Below are positions 16,424-25,277 of a stretch of 42,925 bases of DNA, in pieces (the stretch's first letter is position 1; each line of letters starts with the position of its first letter). Source of the stretch: an uncultured Flavobacteriales bacterium (lineage in GTDB: Bacteria > Bacteroidota > Bacteroidia > Flavobacteriales_D > CALLUQ01); assembly GCA_938010565.1 (NCBI GenBank), contig CALLUQ010000200.1:1-42925 (forward strand), read 5' to 3'. The notes below the pieces were generated by a model, which worked only from the letters and a program-made list of their open reading frames with translations, did no database searches and had not been told where the DNA came from. The position numbers and the translations under genes were made by a program.

Positions 16424-17685
16424 TGTTTTATCATCTGTTTAACGAATGGTTGGCCGATGTGGATATTCCGGGGGGAGGGTTGTTCCGTTACCTTTCTTTC
16501 AGAGCGGCATTGGCAGTCATTGCATCTTTGATCATTTCCATGATCTTTGGAAAACGCCTGATCCGTTTTCTCCATCGCAAACAAGTAGGAGAGAACATTC
16601 GCGATCTGGGTCTGGAGGGTCAAAGTGATAAAGCAGGCACCCCTACTATGGGCGGGGTCATCATTCTGGCAGCCATCCTTATCCCCACTTTGTTGTTTGC
16701 CAACCTTTCCAACGTGTATGTAGTCACCATGGTCATTGCAACGGTTTGGCTCGGAACCATTGGGTTCATAGACGATTACATCAAAGTATTCCGAAAAAAT
16801 AAAAAAGGCCTGGCCGGTAAGTTCAAAGTGGTCGGACAAATAGGAGTGGCCATTCTGGTAGGTTCAATCCTCTATTTTAATGAAGAGGTCACCATCAAAG
16901 AAAAACACCCGTTGAGTTCTTTCGAGCAGGAAGCAATGACAGCGGAAGACATGAAACGCGAAGATGTTTCGGCCAATTTTAAATGGGATGAAGCCCCGCG
17001 AAAATCAACCAAAACCACCATTCCTTTTATAAAGAACAATGAGTTTGATTATGCCTGGGTCCTTTATTTTCTGGATCATGAAACAAGGCAGAGCTGGACC
17101 TGGCTGGTATTTATACTAGCCGTAACGGTTATTGTGGTATTCATATCCAACGGAGCCAACCTCACCGACGGACTGGATGGGCTTGCAACGGGAACATCGG
17201 CAGTAATAGGAATGACCCTGTTGATATTGGCCTACGTTTCGGGCAACTTTATTTTTGCCGATTACCTGAACATCATGTACATCCCCGGCTCGGGAGAACT
17301 GGTGATCTTCATGGCTGCCTTTGTAGGCGCTTGCATCGGTTTTCTCTGGTACAATTCCTATCCTGCCCAAGTGTTTATGGGCGATACCGGAAGCCTGGCA
17401 CTGGGCGGAATAATAGCGGTATTTGCCATTTCCATCCGAAAAGAATTCCTCATTCCGATCCTCTGCGGTGTATTCATGGTCGAGAATTTATCGGTTATGA
17501 TACAGGTTACCTATTTCAAATACACCAAACGAAAATTGGGAGTAGGAAAGCGGGTATTCCTTATGTCGCCATTGCACCACCATTACCAGAAAAAGGGAAT
17601 TCCCGAAGCTAAAATTGTTTCACGTTTCTGGATTGCAGGTATTATGCTTGCCGTATTAACCATTGTAACACTGAAAGTAAGGTAA
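16423..17685 (+). CDS. mraY: Phospho-MurNAc-pentapeptide transferase
   Basis: A 420-residue polytopic membrane enzyme that moves phospho-MurNAc-pentapeptide to undecaprenyl phosphate, giving lipid I. Family motifs: GTPTMGG, IGFIDDYIKVFRKN with the catalytic aspartates, NLTDGLDGLA, and HHHYQKKGIPEAKIVSRFW. It is about 60 residues longer than E. coli MraY. The extra part (about 150-225, starting YFNEEVTIKEKHP) is a hydrophilic loop between membrane segments that I know from other Bacteroidota MraY proteins. GTG start at 16423, overlapping the murE stop by one base. Confidence 0.96.
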   Translation: MFYHLFNEWLADVDIPGGGLFRYLSFRAALAVIASLIISMIFGKRLIRFLHRKQVGENIRDLGLEGQSDKAGTPTMGGVIILAAILIPTLLFANLSNVYVVTMVIATVWLGTIGFIDDYIKVFRKNKKGLAGKFKVVGQIGVAILVGSILYFNEEVTIKEKHPLSSFEQEAMTAEDMKREDVSANFKWDEAPRKSTKTTIPFIKNNEFDYAWVLYFLDHETRQSWTWLVFILAVTVIVVFISNGANLTDGLDGLATGTSAVIGMTLLILAYVSGNFIFADYLNIMYIPGSGELVIFMAAFVGACIGFLWYNSYPAQVFMGDTGSLALGGIIAVFAISIRKEFLIPILCGVFMVENLSVMIQVTYFKYTKRKLGVGKRVFLMSPLHHHYQKKGIPEAKIVSRFWIAGIMLAVLTIVTLKVR

Positions 17686-17687
17686 AT

Positions 17688-19028
17688 ATGGGAGCGATGA
17701 AACTGGTGGTATTGGGTGCAGGAGAAAGCGGCGTTGGTGCAGCTGTTCTGGGACGTAAAAAAGGCTACGATGTGTTTGTGAGCGATCGCGGAAGCATTGT
17801 GCCGGCCTGCAAAGAAGTACTTTGTCAGCACCAGATCCGATTTGAAGAAGGCCAACACACCACAACCGAAATATTCGAAGCAACCGAGGTCATCAAAAGC
17901 CCCGGTATTCCGGATACCCTTCCCATGATCGTTGAAATGCACAAAAGGGGCATTCCGGTGATTTCCGAGATCGAATTTGCAGGCCGTTTCAGCCGTGCAA
18001 AAATGATCTGTATTACCGGGAGCAATGGAAAAACCACCACCACCATGCTCCTCTATCACATGCTGAAAAAAGCAGGAATAAAAGTGGGCCTGGCCGGCAA
18101 TGTAGGGTACAGTCTGGCACGTCAGGTAGCAGAAAAAAACTTTGACCATTACGTGGTGGAACTGAGTAGTTTTCAGCTGGATGGAATGTATCGGTTCAAA
18201 GCCGATATTGCCATTCTGCTGAACATTACCCCCGATCACCTGGATCGCTACAACAACAAGATGCAGAACTACATCGATTCCAAGTTCAGGGTGATCCGGA
18301 ATCAGGGCAACACCGATCATTTCATCTGTTGCTCCGACGATGCAAACATCCGAAAGGAATTGAACAAACGAACCATTGCGGCAAAAACCTGGTCTTACTC
18401 CACTGAAAAACAAGGACAGGATACCGCCTGGTTAGAAAAAGAAAAAGTAAAAATAAATTTCAATCATAAACAATTCGATATGTCTATCCATGACTTGGCA
18501 TTAAAAGGAAAACACAACATTGGCAATTCTATGGCAGCCGGAATTGCAGGTCGTGTGCTTGAGATTCGGAAAGAGATTGTACGGGAAAGTATGTCTGATT
18601 TCCAAAACATTGAGCACCGGCTGGAGTTTGTAGGAAAAGTGCATGGCATTGAGTTCATCAACGATTCAAAAGCCACCAATGTCAATTCAACCTGGTATGC
18701 ACTCGAAAGCATCAACAATCCGGTAGTATGGATTGTTGGCGGTGTTGATAAAGGGAACGATTACACGCTCCTGAAGGACCTTGTGGAAGCAAAGGTAAAA
18801 GCCATTATTTGTCTTGGCAAAGACAATTTAAAAATCCATCGGGCATTCGAAGGCATGGTAGATACCATTGTAGATGCAGGTTCGGCCATTGAATCGGTAA
18901 CCCTGAGTTCTCGTTTGGCAGACAAAGGAGACACCGTTATTCTGTCGCCCTGCTGTGCCAGTTTCGATTTGTTCGAAAACTACGAAGACCGTGGCCACCA
19001 ATTCAAAAAAGCGGTGCGCTCGCTCTGA
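17688..19028 (+). CDS. murD: UDP-MurNAc-L-alanine:D-glutamate ligase
   Basis: A 446-residue cytoplasmic Mur ligase adding D-Glu to UDP-MurNAc-L-Ala. An N-terminal Rossmann-like domain (LVVLGAGESGVGAAVLG) is followed by the ATP loop GSNGKTTTTML and NITPDHLDRY, with the C-terminal domain carrying INDSKATNVNSTW and LSPCCASFDLFENYEDRG. ATG 17688 lies 2 bp after mraY; ATG 17697, three codons later, is an equally plausible start. Confidence 0.96.
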   Translation: MGAMKLVVLGAGESGVGAAVLGRKKGYDVFVSDRGSIVPACKEVLCQHQIRFEEGQHTTTEIFEATEVIKSPGIPDTLPMIVEMHKRGIPVISEIEFAGRFSRAKMICITGSNGKTTTTMLLYHMLKKAGIKVGLAGNVGYSLARQVAEKNFDHYVVELSSFQLDGMYRFKADIAILLNITPDHLDRYNNKMQNYIDSKFRVIRNQGNTDHFICCSDDANIRKELNKRTIAAKTWSYSTEKQGQDTAWLEKEKVKINFNHKQFDMSIHDLALKGKHNIGNSMAAGIAGRVLEIRKEIVRESMSDFQNIEHRLEFVGKVHGIEFINDSKATNVNSTWYALESINNPVVWIVGGVDKGNDYTLLKDLVEAKVKAIICLGKDNLKIHRAFEGMVDTIVDAGSAIESVTLSSRLADKGDTVILSPCCASFDLFENYEDRGHQFKKAVRSL

Positions 19029-19046
19029 TCAATATTATCCGTTTTT

Positions 19047-19244
19047 ATGGAAAACCAAATGAAAACAAAAACCAAACCCTGCGGACCCGTTGTTATTTGT
19101 CTGCAAGGTACAGATGGCGTTTTTGAGAACAAGGCTCTCCGTTTGGAGCATGCAACCGATGTAAAGGAGAGTAAGTACATCAAAGTACGATCGGGATTAT
19201 GCTTGTATGGATACCCGCCATTGGCGTATCCTCAAATGAAATAA
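19047..19244 (+). CDS. Small ORF between murD and ftsW
   Basis: A 65-codon frame beginning MENQMKTKTKPCGPVVICLQ and ending LCLYGYPPLAYPQMK. It fills the only sizeable gap within the rsmH-ftsA run, starting 18 bp after the murD stop and ending 10 bp before the ftsW TTG. Codon choice resembles its neighbours. It has no membrane segment and two to three cysteines. I recognise no family, and this slot is usually empty in dcw clusters I know. It could equally be an untranslated spacer. Confidence 0.4.
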   Translation: MENQMKTKTKPCGPVVICLQGTDGVFENKALRLEHATDVKESKYIKVRSGLCLYGYPPLAYPQMK

Positions 19245-19254
19245 CCGAACCGGA

Positions 19255-20469
19255 TTGAATCTGATTCTTAAAAATACAAAAGGCGATCGGGTGATCTGGT
19301 TTGCTGCTCTGCTTTTAGGGCTGGTGTCGGTGGTATCCGTTTATGGCTCCATCATTACATTGGCCGAAAAGTACCAGGACGGCAATACGGAGTATTACCT
19401 GTTTAAGCACGGGCTAATGCTTGGGACCGGTTTTCTGCTGATGTTTTATACACACCTCCTGAAGTTCAAATATTACAATAAACTTTCCCAAATTCTGATC
19501 TGGGTAGCCATTGCGCTGCTCGGCATTACTCTGGTGTTCGGGGTCCACATCAATTCCGCCAGCCGTTGGCTGGTCATTCCGGTGATCAATCAGAACTTCC
19601 AGACCTCTGATTTTGCAAAGATCGCCCTGGTTTTATACTTGTCGCGATTGCTTGCCAAGAACCAGGATAAAGTACAGCACTTTAAAGAAGGCGTATTGCC
19701 CATGCTTATTCCCATTGGCTTGGTGTGCGGGCTCATTTTACCCGCCAACTTTTCCACAGCGGCCCTGGTGCTTACGGTCAGCCTTATCCTTATGTTTGTA
19801 GGGCGTGTAAAGGTCATGCACATTTTGGCTATTATCGGCATGGCCATCGGATCCTTTTGTCTGCTTTTGCTGATCAATACCGCCAACCCCGATTTTCTTC
19901 CGCGTTTGGATACCTGGAAAAACCGGCTCATCACCTTCGTTACCGGCCAGGAATCTGCCATAGATCTGAATCGGCAGGAAAAGTATGACCTTGCCCAGTC
20001 GAAATACCAGAGTGATGAAGCACAGATGGCCATTGCAACGGGCGGCTTTTTGCCCAAAGGCCCCAGTTTCGGCTTCGCCAGAAATTCCCTTCCACACCCG
20101 TATTCGGATATGATCTATGCCTATATCATCCAAACATACGGATCGTTGTTGGGGGGTATTGGCGTTTTGCTGCTGTATCTTATTTTGTTGTTCCGATCGA
20201 TACAGGTGGCCGCAAAATGCCCGAAAAAATTCGGAAGCTTTGCTGCCATAGGCCTCAGTTTTATGCTTGTTTTTCAGGCCATGGTAAATATGGCAGTGGC
20301 CGTTAACCTGATCCCGGTAACCGGCCAGCCCCTGCCGCTTGTTAGTATGGGTGGAACCTCCATTTGGTTTACCTGCATTTCATTAGGAATTATTCTGAGT
20401 GTGAGCCGGAGTATAAAAACAAATGATAACCAAAAAAAATCAACAACCGGAAACCATGTCGTCGCTTAA
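19255..20469 (+). CDS. ftsW: Septal peptidoglycan polymerase FtsW (SEDS)
   Basis: A 404-residue multi-pass membrane protein of the SEDS family, the glycosyltransferase that polymerises lipid II at the septum together with FtsI. Typical elements are the first membrane segment after GDRVIWFAALLLGLVSV, SRWLVIPVINQNFQTSDFAKIALVLYLS, GPSFGFARNSLPHPYSDMIYAYI, and GQPLPLVSMGGTSIWFTC near the C-terminus. A TTG start at 19255 is used: a stop lies five codons upstream and no ATG lies near. It overlaps murG by 14 bp. Confidence 0.94.
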   Translation: MNLILKNTKGDRVIWFAALLLGLVSVVSVYGSIITLAEKYQDGNTEYYLFKHGLMLGTGFLLMFYTHLLKFKYYNKLSQILIWVAIALLGITLVFGVHINSASRWLVIPVINQNFQTSDFAKIALVLYLSRLLAKNQDKVQHFKEGVLPMLIPIGLVCGLILPANFSTAALVLTVSLILMFVGRVKVMHILAIIGMAIGSFCLLLLINTANPDFLPRLDTWKNRLITFVTGQESAIDLNRQEKYDLAQSKYQSDEAQMAIATGGFLPKGPSFGFARNSLPHPYSDMIYAYIIQTYGSLLGGIGVLLLYLILLFRSIQVAAKCPKKFGSFAAIGLSFMLVFQAMVNMAVAVNLIPVTGQPLPLVSMGGTSIWFTCISLGIILSVSRSIKTNDNQKKSTTGNHVVA

Positions 20470-21571
20470 AGTAATTATAAGTGGTGGCGGAACCGGAGGA
20501 CATATCTTTCCGGCCATAGCCATAGCCAACAAGATCAAGGAGGGCAGAAGCGATGTAGAGATCCTTTTTGTGGGTGCGAAAGGGCGCATGGAAATGGAAA
20601 AAGTTCCGGCGGCAGGATATAAAATTCAAGGCTTACGGATCAGTGGGTTGCAACGTAAATTTACCTTGAAGAATATGGCTTTCCCGTTTAAGGTATTATC
20701 GAGTGTTATGCAGGCTAAAAAGATCATGCGTCAGTTTAAACCGGATGTAGCGATTGGTGTGGGAGGGTATGCCAGTGGTCCGATGCTATATGTAGCCGCC
20801 AAAAAACGCATTCCAACCCTTATTCAGGAGCAAAACTCCTATCCCGGCATCACCAATAAGATCCTTGCGGGAAAGGTGAATAAAATTTGTGTTTCCTATG
20901 ATGGCATGGACCGGTTTTTTCCAAAAGAAAAGCTTGTATTAACCGGAAACCCGGTACGCGAGGAGGTGGTAAAACTGGTAGGAAAACGCGAAAGAGCCTT
21001 GGAATTTTTTGGACTAAGCCCCCACAAAAAGATTTTGCTGACCATGGGCGGAAGTCTGGGCGCCGGAACCATCAACCAAACCATTCATCGTGGGCTCGAA
21101 CGTTTCCGGGAAGCAGGAGTGCAGGTGATCTGGCAAACCGGAAAAAGCTACTTTGCGGTGGCAAAAACGGCACTGGAAGAAGGGAATTTCCCGGAAGTGA
21201 AAGCACATGCTTTCATTCATAAAATGGATTATGCGTATGCTGCTGCCGATGTGATCGTATCGAGGGCCGGAGCAATGTCGGTATCGGAGTTGTGCCTGGT
21301 TAAAAAACCTGCGATCCTGGTGCCTTCCCCCCATGTTGCGGAAGACCATCAAACAAAAAATGCCATGGCGCTTGTGAACCATAAAGCAGCTATTCTGGTG
21401 AAAGATACCGAAGCAACGGAGCAATTGGTAAACGAAATACTGCATTTATTATTGGATAACAATAAAGCAAAAAGGCTACGGGAAAACATTGGCAAGCTTG
21501 CTTTTCGGAATTCTGTTGATGCCATTGTGAGCGAAGTAATGATTTTAGTTAATAACCATAAGAAGAAGTGA
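20456..21571 (+). CDS. murG: UDP-GlcNAc:lipid I N-acetylglucosaminyltransferase
   Basis: A 371-residue peripheral membrane GT-B enzyme converting lipid I to lipid II. The N-terminal glycine-rich loop SGGGTGGHIFPAIAIA and PDVAIGVGGYASGP are diagnostic, with the second domain containing LLTMGGSLGAGTINQ and SRAGAMSVSELCLVKKPAILVPSPHVAEDHQ. I start at ATG 20456 (MSSLKVIIS), because the family begins close to this loop; an earlier ATG at 20423 would overlap ftsW by 47 bp. The stop overlaps murC (GTGA). Confidence 0.96.
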   Translation: MSSLKVIISGGGTGGHIFPAIAIANKIKEGRSDVEILFVGAKGRMEMEKVPAAGYKIQGLRISGLQRKFTLKNMAFPFKVLSSVMQAKKIMRQFKPDVAIGVGGYASGPMLYVAAKKRIPTLIQEQNSYPGITNKILAGKVNKICVSYDGMDRFFPKEKLVLTGNPVREEVVKLVGKRERALEFFGLSPHKKILLTMGGSLGAGTINQTIHRGLERFREAGVQVIWQTGKSYFAVAKTALEEGNFPEVKAHAFIHKMDYAYAAADVIVSRAGAMSVSELCLVKKPAILVPSPHVAEDHQTKNAMALVNHKAAILVKDTEATEQLVNEILHLLLDNNKAKRLRENIGKLAFRNSVDAIVSEVMILVNNHKKK

Positions 21572-22965
21572 ACATAAGGGAGTTAAATACGGTTTATTTC
21601 ATAGGAATAGGTGGCATCGGGATGAGTGCCCTGGCCCGTTATTTTCGGATGAAGGGACTGGAAGTATGCGGGTATGATCGTACCCCTACTTCTTTAACCG
21701 ATGCTTTGATCAGCGAAGGAATATCGATCCATTTTGATGATGACATCGACAAAATTCCGGCAAATGTACTCCATACCAACGGAAGCGTTTTGGTGGTTTA
21801 TACACCAGCCATTCCTCAGGATCACAAAGAATACCGGTACTTAAGATCCCTGGGGCACCGGTTGTACAAACGATCGGAAGTACTGGGGATCATCGCCAAA
21901 AACGAATTTACCATTGCAGTAGCCGGAACACACGGGAAAACAACCACCAGCTCCATGATCGCTCATTTGCTCAAGGCGTCCAACCTTCCGATCAATGCTT
22001 TTTTGGGAGGAATTGCGAGCAATTATAACACCAATAGCTTGTTGGCCGAAGAGGCTCGGGCCACGGTAGTGGAGGCCGATGAATTCGACCGTTCTTTTCT
22101 CACCCTTTGCCCGGATATTGCAGTACTTACTTCCGTAGATGCAGACCATCTCGACATTTACGGAGATCATGCCGAAATGCAAAAAACCTTTCAACGCTTC
22201 CTGAAACAGGTAAAGCCGCAGGGTTGCATCATTTATCATAAAAAATTGCCCGCCCTTTACGGGGATCATCCACATGTATGCACCTATGGCATTGCAGAAG
22301 GAGCGGCCATCGAAGGAAATAACGTACGGGTCGAAAACGGGGCATATCATTTTGATTGTACAGTGGGCGATGTGGTCATGCAAGACCTGGTGGTAGGTTT
22401 GCCCGGTTGGCACAACATCGAAAATAGCCTTGCAGCGGTTGCCGTGGCTTTGCAACTGGGGTTGTCGGAAAAAGAGATCCGGGTTGGCCTTGCCGGTTTT
22501 AAAGGAGTGAAACGTCGGTTTGAATACCAGCTGAGATCCGAACGCCTGGTGTACATTGACGATTATGCCCATCATCCGGAAGAGTTGAAAGCAACCATCA
22601 GTTCGGTTCGCCAGATGTATCCGGAGAAAAAAGTAACGGGCATTTTTCAGCCCCATCTTTTTACCCGTACACGGGATTTTGCCGATGCGTTTGCCCGTAG
22701 CCTGGAGCTTTTGGACGAGTTAATTCTGCTGGAAATTTACCCGGCACGGGAATTGCCCATTGAAGGGATAAATGCACAAATGTTGCTGAATAAAGTACAA
22801 TTGCAGGAAAAAGCATTGCTCTCTCAACAGGAACTAATACAGGCGCTAAAAGAAAGAAAGATCGAAGTATTGCTCACACTTGGAGCCGGAGATATTGATC
22901 GGCTGGTAGCTCCCATCAAAGAAGCCCTCCAATCCTCAAAAAAACAGAACCAGACGCATGAATAA
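21568..22965 (+). CDS. murC: UDP-MurNAc:L-alanine ligase
   Basis: A 465-residue first Mur ligase, adding L-Ala to UDP-MurNAc. The N-terminal nucleotide-fold loop is FIGIGGIGMSALARYF, the ATP loop AGTHGKTTTSSMIAHLL, then VEADEFDRSF, and the C-terminal domain has IDDYAHHPEELKATI. It starts with GTG at 21568, overlapping the murG stop by 4 bp, and overlaps ftsQ by 8 bp. Confidence 0.96.
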   Translation: MNIRELNTVYFIGIGGIGMSALARYFRMKGLEVCGYDRTPTSLTDALISEGISIHFDDDIDKIPANVLHTNGSVLVVYTPAIPQDHKEYRYLRSLGHRLYKRSEVLGIIAKNEFTIAVAGTHGKTTTSSMIAHLLKASNLPINAFLGGIASNYNTNSLLAEEARATVVEADEFDRSFLTLCPDIAVLTSVDADHLDIYGDHAEMQKTFQRFLKQVKPQGCIIYHKKLPALYGDHPHVCTYGIAEGAAIEGNNVRVENGAYHFDCTVGDVVMQDLVVGLPGWHNIENSLAAVAVALQLGLSEKEIRVGLAGFKGVKRRFEYQLRSERLVYIDDYAHHPEELKATISSVRQMYPEKKVTGIFQPHLFTRTRDFADAFARSLELLDELILLEIYPARELPIEGINAQMLLNKVQLQEKALLSQQELIQALKERKIEVLLTLGAGDIDRLVAPIKEALQSSKKQNQTHE

Positions 22966-23761
22966 GATCACTAAAAAAGCAATTCGGATCGGTACTTGGT
23001 CTCTGGCCATTTGCGGAGTAATGGTGTTGCTCGGTTTTGTCAGTTCCAGCCAGCAAAACATGCGCTGCAAAGAAATGATCATCCGCATCGACCAGGGCAA
23101 AGGAAGCACCAATTTTATTGATGAAAAGGATGTGCGAACCCACATTATGGCGGAAGGCAGTGCCGTGGAGGAAAATCGGATGGGCCATATAAAGACCCAC
23201 ACCTACGAAGAATTGATCCGGAATTTATCGTCGGTAGAACATGCGGAAGTATTCAAAACAATTGATGGCACCGTGGTGGTAGAAGTACAACAAAGGGAAC
23301 CCATTGTACGCATCATCAATGCAAACTCCGGCAGTTTTTACATCGATGAAAATGGCCGGACCATGCCTCTGTCGGAAAAATATACGGCCAACGTACTCAT
23401 TGTTCACGGACACATTCGGGAATCCTTGGGAGTTTGGACAGTAGAAGAAATAATGGCCAGTGACTCACTCAGCAAAATTTCTATGCTCGACGATGTTTTC
23501 ATCATGGCAAGTTATATCCGTAAAAACGATTTCTGGCGTGCTCAGATCCAGAGTGTATGGGTGAACTCAAAAGGAGAAATGGAGATCATGCCTCTGGTAG
23601 GGCAACACAAAATCATTTTCGGATCCGTAAAGAACATGAAACAAAAATTTAAAAAACTGAAGCTTTTTTATAAAAAAGCACTGAATAGCAGCGGATGGAA
23701 TCGTTATGCGACCATTAATCTCAAATACGAAAATCAAATCGTTTGCACTAAAAAACAGTAG
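22958..23761 (+). CDS. ftsQ: Cell division protein FtsQ/DivIB
   Basis: A 267-residue bitopic protein: short basic N-terminus, one membrane helix (WSLAICGVMVLLGFVSS, about 14-30), then a periplasmic POTRA-like part (YEELIRNLSSVEHAEVFKTIDGTVVVEVQQREPIVRI, given here as the region about 70-110) and a beta domain. It links FtsL and other divisome parts. Sequence conservation is low, so the order murC-ftsQ-ftsA supports the call. It overlaps murC by 8 bp; ftsA follows after 2 bp. Confidence 0.88.
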   Translation: MNKITKKAIRIGTWSLAICGVMVLLGFVSSSQQNMRCKEMIIRIDQGKGSTNFIDEKDVRTHIMAEGSAVEENRMGHIKTHTYEELIRNLSSVEHAEVFKTIDGTVVVEVQQREPIVRIINANSGSFYIDENGRTMPLSEKYTANVLIVHGHIRESLGVWTVEEIMASDSLSKISMLDDVFIMASYIRKNDFWRAQIQSVWVNSKGEMEIMPLVGQHKIIFGSVKNMKQKFKKLKLFYKKALNSSGWNRYATINLKYENQIVCTKKQ

Positions 23762-23763
23762 TT

Positions 23764-25038
23764 ATGTCTAATGAATCGGAGATCATCGTCGGTTTGGATA
23801 TTGGTACCACCAAAATTGCCTGCCTGGTAGGCCGGAAAACCGAACATGGTAAGATCGACATCCTCGGAACAGGTAAAAGCGAGTCGGTTGGTGTAACCCG
23901 TGGTGTAGTATCCAACATTGAAAAGACCGTACAGTCTATTCGTGCTGCAGTGGAAGAAGCCGAAGCAAATTCCGGTGTGGATATCAATGTGGTCAATGTT
24001 GGCATTGCAGGCCAGCACATTAAAAGCTTACAACACCGAGGCATCCGCACCAGAAACAGTGCGGATGATGAAATCAGTCAGGACGACATCGATGCACTGA
24101 TCGAAGATATGTACAAACTGGTCATGCTTCCGGGTGAAGAAATTATTCACGTTCTTCCACAAGAATACATTGTAGACAATGAGCAAGGCATCAGAGATCC
24201 TGTTGGCATGTCGGGCATTCGTCTGGAGGCCAATTTTCACATCATTACAGGACAAATTGCCGCCGCCAAAAACATCAACAAATGCATTGCCAAAGCAGGG
24301 TTGGATGTTTTTGAAATTATTCTTGAACCTCTTGCATCAGCCGAAGCTGTTTTGAGTGCCGAAGAGAAAGAAGCAGGAGTTGTTTTGGTAGATATTGGTG
24401 GTGGAACCACCGATATTGCCATTTTTCAGGACGGTATCATCCGGCATACGGCGGTCATTCCATTTGGAGGCAATGTAATTACCGAAGACATTAAGGAAGG
24501 TTGCACTATCATTAAAAACCAGGCGGAACTTCTGAAAACCAAATTCGGTAGTGCTTTGGCCAATGAAAGCCAAGAGAACGAGATCGTTTGTATTCCGGGG
24601 TTGCGTGGCCGCGAACCCAAAGAGATCTCCATCAAGAACCTGGCACATATTATTCAAGCCCGTATGGAAGAAATTACCGAACATGTGTATTACGAAATTA
24701 AAAACTCGGGATATGAAAAAAAATTGATCGGTGGCATTGTAGTTACCGGCGGAGGTTCCCAAATGAAACACATTACCCAGTTGTTTGAATACCTGACCGG
24801 GATGGATACACGCATTGGCTATCCCACAGAGCATGTTGCCAAAGGAACGGGCGAAGATGTAACCAGCCCGATGTATGCCACGGGTGTCGGTTTGGTGATC
24901 AAAGGTTTTGAAGCTTTGGCCAAAACGCGCCTCACACATAACGCCTCCATTAAAACCCACTCGAAAAAAATACAGGGCGGCTTTTTTGAAAAGATCTTTG
25001 CCCGAGGGAAACAGTGGTTTGAAGAAGATGCGGAATAA
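23764..25038 (+). CDS. ftsA: Cell division protein FtsA
   Basis: A 424-residue actin-fold ATPase that tethers FtsZ to the membrane. Phosphate loops are VGLDIGTTKIACLVGRK at the start and VVLVDIGGGTTDIAIF in the middle, with GGIVVTGGGSQMKHI near the end; the 1C domain lies between. The C-terminus GGFFEKIFARGKQWFEED is the expected amphipathic membrane-targeting helix. It starts 2 bp after ftsQ. A 239-bp gap before ftsZ suggests an extra promoter for ftsZ, but I found no exact TAnnTTTG box in it. Confidence 0.97.
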   Translation: MSNESEIIVGLDIGTTKIACLVGRKTEHGKIDILGTGKSESVGVTRGVVSNIEKTVQSIRAAVEEAEANSGVDINVVNVGIAGQHIKSLQHRGIRTRNSADDEISQDDIDALIEDMYKLVMLPGEEIIHVLPQEYIVDNEQGIRDPVGMSGIRLEANFHIITGQIAAAKNINKCIAKAGLDVFEIILEPLASAEAVLSAEEKEAGVVLVDIGGGTTDIAIFQDGIIRHTAVIPFGGNVITEDIKEGCTIIKNQAELLKTKFGSALANESQENEIVCIPGLRGREPKEISIKNLAHIIQARMEEITEHVYYEIKNSGYEKKLIGGIVVTGGGSQMKHITQLFEYLTGMDTRIGYPTEHVAKGTGEDVTSPMYATGVGLVIKGFEALAKTRLTHNASIKTHSKKIQGGFFEKIFARGKQWFEEDAE

Positions 25039-25277
25039 CATTTAGTGCAACCGAAGGTTGAAACCTTTTTGGATCAGCTGCTTGGTACGTTACGTAAAAA
25101 CACTCGGAAGCATCCTATTAACACAAAGCCGTGTATAATTTAAGGTTTGCAACTGTATAAATAGACAAAAACTTTTGAACTTTTACTTAGGCAATTACCC
25201 TGTTCTGATAAAAATAATGAACCGTCCGGATGCATTTTTCCGGACAACCCGATCAGAAACAAAAAACTTTTTGCACC

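Noticed and set aside
20423-20455. Longer N-terminus for murG
   Set aside because: Adds 11 polar residues before the conserved N-terminal loop and deepens the overlap with ftsW; ATG 20456 fits the family better.
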